Assembly: GCA_003554005.1 (NCBI GenBank)
Contig: PWEU01000027.1
Location: 1-15,090 of the forward strand
Direction of reading: 5' to 3'
Length of the DNA: 15,090 bases
DNA from: Nitriliruptoraceae bacterium
GTDB taxonomy: Bacteria > Actinomycetota > Nitriliruptoria > Nitriliruptorales > Nitriliruptoraceae
Positions 1 to 8,200 of the stretch are shown in pieces (position 1 is the first letter of the stretch; the number at the start of each line of letters is the position of its first letter). The position numbers were made by a program, and so were the translations under genes. The notes under the pieces were generated by a model. The model was not told the DNA's origin, did no database searches, and worked only from the letters and a program-made list of their open reading frames with translations.

Positions 1-33
1 CGACAGCTCCAGGTGGTCCCGCTCACCGGCTGA
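1..33 (+). CDS. Possible last codons of an upstream gene (partial)
   Basis: Frame 1 is open from the left edge and ends in TGA at 31-33, reading RQLQVVPLTG. This would be an acceptable protein C-terminus, and the codons are GC-rich at the third position like the real genes here. Ten codons are too few to name a family. The next gene begins 77 bases later. The call rests only on the open frame and could be chance. Confidence 0.3.
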   Translation, partial: RQLQVVPLTG

Positions 34-110
34 TCCGCCGCTGAGTGCACCATGTGCCTTCAGTCCCGCTCCGATCGCGCCGACCATTGGGTCACGGGCG
101 GGGGGTGAGC

Positions 111-1973
111 ATGGGGACATGGCAGGACCGGGAGTCACGACTGAGCCAGGCGAGCGTCGGGCTGCTGGTCGTCGGTGCCCTGGGGGTGGCCCGCCTCGGG
201 CAGCTCGACGGTCTCAGCGTGCTGTGGTGGCGGTTCGGGCTGGTCGTGGCGGGCATCGTCGCGGTGGTGGTCGGCGTGCTGGTCAACCGCCCACGACGAC
301 GACGCGCCTGGCTGCTGCTGCTGGCCGGCATCGGGGCCAGCGCGGGCGGCGATCTCGTCGTCCTCCTGTCCTCGACGCCGGGGTCGATCCCCGCGAACGT
401 CCCGGCTGACGCGTGGCTCACCGCCGCTGGTGGGGGGTTGGTCCTGCTGGCCATGCTGGACGTGACCGTCGGGGTGCGCGGCCGAGATCCGGGCAGCGGA
501 CTCGATGCTCTGCTCCTGGCCGCGGCGGTATGGACCCTGCTGTGGCAGCTGGTGGTGGTTCCTGCCGGCGCCCCCGGGTGGGCGGGGTCCGGGACGGAGC
601 TGGCCGGTGGCCTCCAGGTGCTGCTGTTCGTCGCCGTCCTCGGGCTGCTGGTCCGCACGATACGGGCGCTCCCGGTCCGCGAGCGCCCCGCGGCGCTGCT
701 GCTCGCTGCCGCGCTGGCGGCGGCCATCGGCGCGTTCCTGCTCGGTGCCATCGGTCAAGCCGTGGATGGCATCGCGCACCACGGAGGAGCCCGCGCGATC
801 TTCGGTGCGGTCGCCAACCTCACGGCGGGCGCGGCTGCGCTGCACCCGTCGATGCGTGCGCTCGACGTGCGACGCGTGACCGCCTCGGACGGGTTCACGG
901 CGGGCCGGTCCATCGCGGTCGGCCTCGCCCTGATCGCACCGCCGGTCGTGCTGCTCGTGACCCAGCTGCTCGGTGCGGGGATCGCCCTCGGTTCCCTGGC
1001 GGTGGCCTGGATCGTGCTGGTCCCGGCCGTCCTGGGCCGTTTGCACCTGCTGGGCGCCGGTCGTGACGCCGCGCTGCTCGAAGCCGCTGCTTCGGACCGG
1101 CGGCTGCGCTCCCTCGTCGCCCACACCGGGGACCTGCTCCTCATCGTCGACCCCGGTCCGAGCGCCCGGATCCGCTACGCCAGCCCGGCCGCGACCCGGA
1201 TCGTCGGGATCCCACCCGAGCACCTGGTGGGCACCTCCGCGTTGGACCTGCCCACCGACGATCCGTCGGCGCTGCGTGGGCTGCTGGTGCGTGAGGAGGA
1301 GATGCTCCCGCGGGCCGCGGACCTCCCGCTGCGTCACCGCGATGGCGACGAACGCTGGATCCAGGTGGTGGTCGACCGCTACGTCGAGGGCAGCCGCCCG
1401 GCCCTGGTCCTGACCCTCAGCGACATCACGGATCGGAAGCAGTCGGAGATGCGCTGGGTGCGTGCCGCCCACCATGACGCTCTCACGGGCCTGGTGAACC
1501 GGCGGGGGATCGAGGAACGGTTGGAGCAGCACCTGGGTCGGCTCGCCACCCAGGGCGGCCGGTTCGGTGTGCTGCTCTGCGCCCTCGATGGCTTCAAGGC
1601 CGTCAACGACACCGGTGGACACCTGGTCGGTGACGAGGTGCTTCGGCACGTGGCAGCGCGCTTCCGGAGGGTCGTCCGGGACGGCGACGTCGTCGCGCGC
1701 CTCGGCGGGGACGAGTTCGTCGTCCTCGGTACCAGCGCGGTGGACGAGGGTGCCCTCGAGCAGGTCGCCGACCGCGTCATCGCCTCGCTGCGGGAACCCA
1801 TCGTCGTCAGCGGGACGCCGTGGCGGGTCGGGGTCAGCGTCGGCATGGCCCTGGCCGACGGCACCGATGCGTCCATCGGTCGGCTGCTGCGCCGGGCCGA
1901 CGTGGCGCTCTACCAGGCGAAGGGCGCGGGCAAGGGGCTGGCCCGGTGGGACACCACCGTCCTGACCTCGTGA
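111..1973 (+). CDS. Membrane-bound diguanylate cyclase with PAS and GGDEF domains
   Basis: Predicted to make cyclic di-GMP from two GTP at the cytoplasmic face of the membrane. Residues 14-310 hold about ten hydrophobic segments and form a polytopic N-terminal sensor that I do not match to a named family. A PAS domain follows (about 332-441), ending in the typical LSDITDRK linker, then a GGDEF domain (about 453-615) starting at DALTGLVNRRG. The active-site GGDEF motif (532-536) is intact. RDGD (523-526) lies exactly five residues before it and fits the RxxD inhibitory site, so product feedback is expected. There is no EAL or HD-GYP domain, so this is a synthase only. ATG 111 is chosen because GGGGGGTGAG precedes it; an in-frame ATG at 45 would add 22 arginine-rich residues with no good ribosome binding site. 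The ligand sensed by the membrane and PAS parts is unknown. Confidence 0.9.
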   Translation: MGTWQDRESRLSQASVGLLVVGALGVARLGQLDGLSVLWWRFGLVVAGIVAVVVGVLVNRPRRRRAWLLLLAGIGASAGGDLVVLLSSTPGSIPANVPADAWLTAAGGGLVLLAMLDVTVGVRGRDPGSGLDALLLAAAVWTLLWQLVVVPAGAPGWAGSGTELAGGLQVLLFVAVLGLLVRTIRALPVRERPAALLLAAALAAAIGAFLLGAIGQAVDGIAHHGGARAIFGAVANLTAGAAALHPSMRALDVRRVTASDGFTAGRSIAVGLALIAPPVVLLVTQLLGAGIALGSLAVAWIVLVPAVLGRLHLLGAGRDAALLEAAASDRRLRSLVAHTGDLLLIVDPGPSARIRYASPAATRIVGIPPEHLVGTSALDLPTDDPSALRGLLVREEEMLPRAADLPLRHRDGDERWIQVVVDRYVEGSRPALVLTLSDITDRKQSEMRWVRAAHHDALTGLVNRRGIEERLEQHLGRLATQGGRFGVLLCALDGFKAVNDTGGHLVGDEVLRHVAARFRRVVRDGDVVARLGGDEFVVLGTSAVDEGALEQVADRVIASLREPIVVSGTPWRVGVSVGMALADGTDASIGRLLRRADVALYQAKGAGKGLARWDTTVLTS

Positions 1974-1981
1974 CCGCGGCG

Positions 1982-2005
1982 CCGCCGGGTAGCGTGAGCC
2001 GGCGG
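1982..2005 (+). terminator. GC-rich stem-loop after the diguanylate cyclase
   Basis: CCGCCGG (1982-1988) and CCGGCGG (1999-2005) can pair as a perfect 7-bp stem with a 10-base loop, nine bases after the stop codon. There is no T tract, which is common for high-GC actinobacteria. The loop contains TAGCGT (1990-1995), which also looks like a -10 element for the MutS-like gene at 2064. The site may therefore be a terminator, a promoter, or both. Confidence 0.35.
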
Positions 2006-2063
2006 GCACCGGTGCGCGCCATCCTGTGGCTGCGCGTCGGGCCGACCGAGGCGGGTGGGAACG

Positions 2064-3875
2064 ATGCCGGCAACGACAGCGGAGCCGAGCGGGGCGGTCG
2101 CCTCGTTGCTGTGGCCCGACGGCGGCACCGGGGCAGGTCCCGAGGTCCAACCGCTGACCGAGGCCGCGGCCCGCGACCTGCAGCTGGCCCCGCTGTTCGA
2201 CGCCCTGTCCCGCGACGCCCCGTGGCTGGCCGAGTGGTATGCGACCCCCTGCGCGGACGTCGAGACCGTCGTCTATCGGCAGCAGATCGCGACGGAGCTC
2301 GAGCGCGAGGAGGTCGCGATGCCGCTGGCGACCTTCGCCCGGCGCATCCAGCGGGTCCGTCAGCGGGCGGACGCCGCCCAACGGGTCCCACACCCCTACG
2401 TGGCCGAGTCGTGGTTCCTGACCAACGCACAGCGCTACCTGCACGCCACCACCTCGCTCCTCGAGGAGCTGGACGCGTTGCACCTCGAGGCCCCGGGTAT
2501 GGGGAGCTGTCGGTCGGCGCTCAGGGCGATCGTCGCCGGTGACCGCTTCCGGTCCCTGGCGTCGGCGACGTCCGCGGCCCAGGAGGCGATGGACGGCGTC
2601 GCCTACACCGTACGCGTCCAGACGGGCCGCATCTCCGTGGACCGGGACCACGGCGAACCCGACCTGAGCGCCGAGGTGGCGGCCACCTTCGCCCGGTTCC
2701 GGACGGGCCCACCTCGCGAGGTCGAACGCCCCCCGGTGGAGCCCGGGGTCGACCACGTGGCCGCGCGCATCCTGGAGCTGGTCGCCGACCAGCACCCCGA
2801 TGCCTTCGCCGCGCTCGTCGACCTGCACCGCCACCACCGACCGCTGCTCGACCCCACCGTCGCCGGCCTCGCGCGGGAGGTGCCCTTCTACCTCGCTTAC
2901 CACGAGCGACTCCAGCGGATCCGGGCCGCCGGGCTGCCGCTGTGTCAGCCGGAGCTGGTCGCGGCCGACGCGGCCTGCAGCGCCGAGGACAGCTACGACC
3001 TCGCGGTCGCCCTCAAGCAGCTCGCCGACGGCAAGCCGGTGGTAGCCAACGACTGGCACCTCGATCCCCCCGAGCGCCTCCTGGTGGTCACCGGAGCGAA
3101 CCAGGGCGGCAAGACCACCTTCGCCCGGGCCTTCGGACAGCTCCACCACCTCGCCAGCCTGGGCCTGCCCGTGCCCGCGCGTCGTGCTCGGGTGGGCCTG
3201 CACGACCGGCTGCTCACCCACTTCGAGCGCCAGGAGCGGATCACCACGCTGCGGGGCAAGCTGGAGGACGAGCTGGTCCGGGTCCACGCCCTGCTGGAGC
3301 AGGCCACGCCCGACAGCGTCGTGTTCCTGAACGAGACCTTCAGCTCCACCACGCTCCAGGACGCTCGCGAGCTCGGGACCGCGGTGCTGGAGCGTCTCGA
3401 GCGGGTCGGGGTGCGGGCGGTGTTCGTCACCTTCGTCGACGAGCTGGCCTCGGTGGGACGGGCCACCGTCAGCATGGTGGCCACCGTCGCCCCCGACGAC
3501 CCGACGGTGCGCACCTTCCGGGTGCTCCGCCGGCCCCCCGACGGACTCGCCCACGCGGTCGCGCTCGCGGACCGGTACGGGCTGACCTACGAGGCGATCC
3601 AGGACCGATCGACGCCGGGAACGTCCACCTGCTGCACCCCGACCACGACCTCGACCTCGAGGTGGTGCTGGCGCAGCACGCGGAGGCGGTCAGCGACGAT
3701 CTCGGCCTCGACGTCCTGCTCGATCGCATGGCCGACGGCGATCAACGGATCCGTGCCGCTTGCCGCACGGTCCTGCTCTCGGGGCTCCGTGACGTCGACG
3801 AGGTCCGCTACCGGCAGGCCGTCGTCGCCGACGCGCTCCGTGCCCCCGAGGTCTTCGCGGGGCTGTACGAGGTGA
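2064..3875 (+). CDS. MutS-related ATPase, first of an adjacent pair; stop codon apparently lost
   Basis: A DNA-binding-type ATPase of the MutS superfamily that lacks the N-terminal mismatch-recognition domain of true MutS, so it is unlikely to be the main mismatch sensor. Helical core/lever sequence covers residues 30-330. The ATPase domain has Walker A GANQGGKT (344-351), the family motif RGKLEDELVRVHALLEQATP (397-416) and Walker B FLNETF (421-426), with Asn where MutS has Asp. The usual Thr-His motif is TFVDEL (456-461), without His. Recognisable family sequence ends at DRYGLTYEAIQDR (503-515). The last roughly 85 residues, to TGA at 3873-3875, are Ser/Thr/Arg-rich and lie out of frame over the next gene. 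A T at 3618 instead of G would end the protein at residue 518. ATG 2064 is preferred over GTG 2055 because GAGGCGG lies nine bases upstream of it. The role of such pairs is not established. Confidence 0.8.
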   Translation: MPATTAEPSGAVASLLWPDGGTGAGPEVQPLTEAAARDLQLAPLFDALSRDAPWLAEWYATPCADVETVVYRQQIATELEREEVAMPLATFARRIQRVRQRADAAQRVPHPYVAESWFLTNAQRYLHATTSLLEELDALHLEAPGMGSCRSALRAIVAGDRFRSLASATSAAQEAMDGVAYTVRVQTGRISVDRDHGEPDLSAEVAATFARFRTGPPREVERPPVEPGVDHVAARILELVADQHPDAFAALVDLHRHHRPLLDPTVAGLAREVPFYLAYHERLQRIRAAGLPLCQPELVAADAACSAEDSYDLAVALKQLADGKPVVANDWHLDPPERLLVVTGANQGGKTTFARAFGQLHHLASLGLPVPARRARVGLHDRLLTHFERQERITTLRGKLEDELVRVHALLEQATPDSVVFLNETFSSTTLQDARELGTAVLERLERVGVRAVFVTFVDELASVGRATVSMVATVAPDDPTVRTFRVLRRPPDGLAHAVALADRYGLTYEAIQDRSTPGTSTCCTPTTTSTSRWCWRSTRRRSATISASTSCSIAWPTAINGSVPLAARSCSRGSVTSTRSATGRPSSPTRSVPPRSSRGCTR

Positions 3876-5209
3876 TCGTCGCCGGGCTCGACCTCGCCAA
3901 GCGTTCCTACTCCGGGCTGTTCCGCGACGCCCCCGATGCCATCGTGCGCCGTGCCGTCGAGCGCCTGAAGGTCTACACCGACGTGCTGCGACGGCTCCGT
4001 CAGGACACCGCCCCGGTCCGGTCCAGGATGCGCTCCGAGGGTGTGACGAGGCTGTTCGAGCTGTTCGCGACCCAGCTCGACGAGCCCTACCTGCGCGAGG
4101 TCGAAGCGCAGCTCGAGGAGCTGACCTTCCCGCGCGGGGTGTTGTTCGGCGCCCGGCTCGGTCGCGGGGCCGTCGGCACCGGCTTCCAGCTGAAACGTCC
4201 CCGCTCCCAGGGGTGGCTGTCACGGTCGTTGGACCGCTCGGGTGCGAGCTTCGAGCTCGCCGACCGCGACGACGACGGCATCGAGTCGCTCGGGCGCCTG
4301 CGTGACCAGGCGCTCGCCGAGGTGGCCGTGGTGCTCAGCCAGGCCAGCGACGACATCGAGGTGTTCCTGCGCCAGCTCCGCGACGAGCTGGCCGTGCTGA
4401 CCGGTGCGGCCCGGCTGCACGCGGCGCTGACCACCAAGGGCGAGCCGGCCTGCTTCCCCGAGGTGGTGGAGCCGGCGGACGGGACACAGGGGGCCGAGCA
4501 CGCGGCGTCGGCGGCCCCGCGCCTGACCGCCCGGGGACTGTACGACCCCGCCCTGTCGCTGCAACTCGGTGAACGTGCCGTCGGCAACGACCTGGACGCC
4601 GATGGGGCGCTGCTGGTCCTGATCACCGGCGCGAACCAGGGCGGGAAGTCCCCCCTGCTCCGCGGCATCGGGACCGCGCAGCTGCTGCTGCAGGCCGGGT
4701 GCTTCGTGCCGGCGGCCACGTTCCGCGGATCGCTGGGTGGACAGGTCTACACCCACTTCGGGCGCGAGGAGGACCAGGAGCTGCGGCGCGGCAAGCTCGA
4801 GGAGGAGCTCAACCGGATGCGGACCATCGTCGAACGCATCCAGCCGGGCGACCTGCTGCTCGCCAACGAGTCCTTCGCCGCGACCAACGAGCGTGAGGGC
4901 TCCGAGCTCGCCCGGCAGGTGTTCCGCGCCCACCTCGACCTCGGGGTGCGGGTGGTGGCGGTCACCCACCTCTACGACCTGGCGGACAGCCTGCACCGCA
5001 CCGAGTCGTCCCGTGGGGTGTTCCTCAGGGCCCAGCGGGAGGAGGACGGCGAGCGGACCTTCCGCATCGAGCCCGGTGCGCCGCTGCCCACCAGCTACGG
5101 CCAGGCCCTCTACCGCCGCATCTTCGGTGAGGAGCCCGCAACCTCGAACGGCCTCGGTCGCGCCCCGGGCGACGAGGGTTGCGACCCTCAGCCGCAGGGG
5201 GGTGCGTAA
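3617..5209 (+). CDS. MutS-related ATPase, second of the pair; no canonical start codon at its conserved N-terminus
   Basis: A second MutS-superfamily ATPase, about 530 residues, again without a mismatch-recognition domain. Similarity to its family, as I recall it, begins at NVHLLHPDHDLDLE, encoded from 3620. The codon before it is GGG (3617-3619), not a start; GTG there would give a normal N-terminus behind AGGA at 3601. In-frame GTGs at 3662 and 3872 exist but would remove about 15 or 85 conserved residues. Counting from 3617, Walker A is GANQGGKS (338-345), followed by an unusual Pro346 where Thr is expected. Other landmarks are RRGKLEEELNRM, Walker B ANESFAATNEREGSE with Asn417-Glu418, and the TH motif VAVTHLYDLA with His451. 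It probably works with the preceding protein. Its end overlaps the convergent STAND gene by 22 bases. Function is inferred from family only; it could be decaying. Confidence 0.78.
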   Translation, partial: GNVHLLHPDHDLDLEVVLAQHAEAVSDDLGLDVLLDRMADGDQRIRAACRTVLLSGLRDVDEVRYRQAVVADALRAPEVFAGLYEVIVAGLDLAKRSYSGLFRDAPDAIVRRAVERLKVYTDVLRRLRQDTAPVRSRMRSEGVTRLFELFATQLDEPYLREVEAQLEELTFPRGVLFGARLGRGAVGTGFQLKRPRSQGWLSRSLDRSGASFELADRDDDGIESLGRLRDQALAEVAVVLSQASDDIEVFLRQLRDELAVLTGAARLHAALTTKGEPACFPEVVEPADGTQGAEHAASAAPRLTARGLYDPALSLQLGERAVGNDLDADGALLVLITGANQGGKSPLLRGIGTAQLLLQAGCFVPAATFRGSLGGQVYTHFGREEDQELRRGKLEEELNRMRTIVERIQPGDLLLANESFAATNEREGSELARQVFRAHLDLGVRVVAVTHLYDLADSLHRTESSRGVFLRAQREEDGERTFRIEPGAPLPTSYGQALYRRIFGEEPATSNGLGRAPGDEGCDPQPQGGA

Positions 5210-8200
5210 GCGCGGTCGCGCAGATGGACCTGCCACTCGCGGTCGGTGATCGCGTCGCCGACGTCGCGGCAGATCGCCTCCATCGCACCGGCCTCGTCCA
5301 GCGACCACCACGTGACCTCACCTGCGGCGCCGCTGGCCGCCAGCCGGTCCCCGTCGGGGTGGAAGGCGACCGCGTACATCGGGCTGGGCCCGGTCCCGAG
5401 CACCGCCAGCACCTCGGGTGCCGTCGCCACCTCGACGTCCCACAGCCAGGTGCGCCCGTCGACCACGGCCCCGGCCAGGCGGGTGCCGGAGGCATCGAAG
5501 CTGAGGTCGTAGATCCGTCCCGAAGGACCCTGCACCGGTTCCCCGACCGGTTGCGGGTCGGCCGGGTCGGTGAGGTCGAACAGCCGGACCTCCGCATCGG
5601 AGCCGGCGATCGCCAGCAGCTGCCCGTCGGGGGAGAACGCAGCGGCGTAGGCCTCGCTGGAGAACGCTCCCACCCGACCGAGGGCCACGGGAGCCGCTGC
5701 ATCGGTCAGGTCGAACAGGTAGACGTGGTTGTCCGCGCTCGGGGCCGCCAGGAGCGCACCGTCGGGATCGAAGGCGAGGTTGAGCACGATCTCGGTCGGG
5801 TCATCCAGGACGGCGACGAGCTCGGGTGCCGTCGGATCGTCGAGGCGCCACACGCGCACCGCGGTGTCCACGCCGCCGGCCGCCAGCGTCCGCCCGTCGG
5901 GGCTGAACCGGACCGCCTCGACCAGCGCCTCGCTGCCCCCCAGCGGCGGTGCGAGCAGCTGTGGTGCGACGGGGTCGCTGACGTCGTAGAGCAGCACCTC
6001 GCCGGACAGGCTGCCATGGGCGAGCAGCGAGCCATCGGGCGACATCGCGCCGGCGCCGCTGAAGGCGGGGCCATCGACCGGCTCCGCCAGCGGCGCGGCG
6101 AGCCGCCGGGCGTGCCGGTCGGTGACGTCCCACTGGCCGGTCTCCGCGCCGGAGAAGGCCGCCAGCCGCGAACCGTCGGCAGTGAAGGCCAGCGACCAGA
6201 TCCTGCCCTGCAGGGACATCGGCACCGTCGCGTCGAGGTCCCAGAGGCGGGCGCTGCCGTCGGTCGCCGCGGTCAGCAGGGTGTCGGGACCGGAGGTGAA
6301 GGTCACGCTGGTCAGCGCGGCCGGGTGGCGCAGGGAGTCCAGCAGGTGCCACCCGTCGGTGGCCCACAGCAGGAGTTGTCCGTCGGAGCTGCCGACCGCG
6401 AGGTGCTCGCCGTCGGGCGCGAAGGCCAGGGCGTTGATCCAGCTGTCGAAGGCGGCCTCGGGCAGCTCGACGACGGTCGGGGCGGCGGGCTCAGCCAACT
6501 GCCAGGCGTGGAGGGTCCCCGCCCGGGAGCCGGCGGCCAGCAGCTGGCCGTCGGGGGAGAAGCCCACGCTCAGGATCGAGCGGTCGGTGGGCGACAGCGC
6601 AACCACCTCGACCGGGGTCGTAGGGTCGCCGACATCCCACAGCACCACCCGGCCGACGTCGTCTCCGACCGCGATCCACCGGCCGTCGGGGCTGTGGGCC
6701 ACGGACCAGCTGATCTCGTCCACCGGCAGCAGCGGGAGCCCGGCCGGGTCGGCGGGGTCGCTGACGTCCCACCGGAAGGCACCGTCACCGAGCCCGACGG
6801 CCGCGAGCTCCGACCGGGCGGGGCTGAAGGACAGACCCTGGATCGGTCCCTCGGGCCCACGCAGCTCGGTGGCCAGGGCGGTCGGGTCGGCGGGGTCGCT
6901 GACGTCCCACAGCGAGATGTGGGCCGCGGTGTCGCCGATGGCCAGGACCTCGGCGTCCGAGGTGACGGCGACCGCGTAGATCTCCAGGGATGGATCGTCG
7001 AGAACGATCGTGGCAGTGCGGGTGTACCCCTCCGTGCCCGGTGTCCGGGTCAGCAGCTGTACCTCGGCGTCCGCCGAGTTGCCCACCGCGAGCAGGGCGC
7101 CGTCGGGGCTGGCCGCCATCGCGGTCGACCCGGGTCCTCCGAGGAAGCGGGTCGCGCGGGGAGCGACCGCGGCGTCCAGCAGCGACGACCGGGCCTCGGT
7201 GGTCGGCGCGATCGCGTAGCCGGCGACCGTCAGCTCCGCGCCGAGGGAGGGGTCGGTCTCGGCGAGTCGCTCCGCGGTCAGCGACAGCTGCCGTGACAGT
7301 GCCTCGTCCCGGGCGAGCAGCGCGTCGGCGCGCGCATCGGCCGCGATCACGGCCAGCGCGGCCGCCAGCACGGCGAAGGCGGTGGTCACCGCCACCAACG
7401 TGCTCAGGCGGCGGGTGCGTCGGCGGGCCTCCTCGGCGGCGGCCTCGGCCTGAGCGACGCTGGCGGTGAGGAAGGCTTCCTCGTCGGCGGTGAGCTGGAT
7501 CCAGGATTCGGACGGATCGATCGCCGAGCGCATCGCCTCGAGTAGCGCGCCGCGCGCCAGCGCGGAGCCGTCCCGATCGGCGGCCACCCACAGCTGCGTG
7601 GACTCCGCGATGCGACGGTGGAGGCGGATCGCGTCGCGGCCCTCCTCGATCCAGGTCTGCAACCGCGGCCAGGCGGCGAGCAGGGCCTCGTGGGAGATCT
7701 CGACCGTGGTCGCGTCGGCCGTCAGCAGGCGGGCACCGATGAAGGGCTCGAGCAGGTCGGTGATGTCGGCGTCGTCGTCCCCGGGGAGCAGCCCCTGGAG
7801 CTCGTGGTAGGTGGCGACCCGACGGGTGGCCAGGGTGCCGTTCTCGACGTGGACGAGCCGGACCAGGACCTGGCGCATCAGTGCCTGCTGCGTCGGGGTG
7901 CAGGCGCGGAACACCTCCTCGGCGGAGCGCTCCACGGCGCCCCGCACCCCGCCCGCGGCTTCGTAGTCGGCGACCGTCATCCGCCGCCGGTTGCCCCGCC
8001 GGTAGGTCTCGAGCAGGGCGTGGGACAGCAGGGGGAGCGACCCCACATCGTGCTCGCGGACCATCGAGCTGGTGGGGACGAAGTCGCGCAGGAGGAGGGC
8101 GACCAGCTCGCCCTCGAGCGTGACTCCCGCCCGGCGGGCGGGCTCCACGATCGCCCGCGTCAGCTCAACCTCGGTCATGGGGCCGACGAGCAGCTGCGTA

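Noticed and set aside
135..3554. 1139-codon open frame on the - strand across the diguanylate cyclase and first MutS-like gene
   Set aside because: Translation is low-complexity (Gly, Arg, Gln, Pro, His, Asp rich) with no domain, and it lies antisense to two genes with clear motifs. Long antisense frames are expected at this GC content.
3872..3875. GTGA overlap that would start the second MutS-like protein at 3872
   Set aside because: It appears only because the first frame runs on out of phase; starting here would discard about 85 residues of in-frame family-like sequence beginning at 3620.
6745..6910. Direct repeats as a CRISPR-like or mobile element
   Set aside because: They lie in frame inside a WD40 coding region at exactly one-blade spacing, and there are no variable spacers or cas genes.
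5179..7296. 705-codon open frame on the + strand opposite the WD40 region
   Set aside because: Antisense shadow of repetitive GC-rich blades; its repeated RRVADVPQ-type phrases mirror the DVSDP linkers on the other strand.
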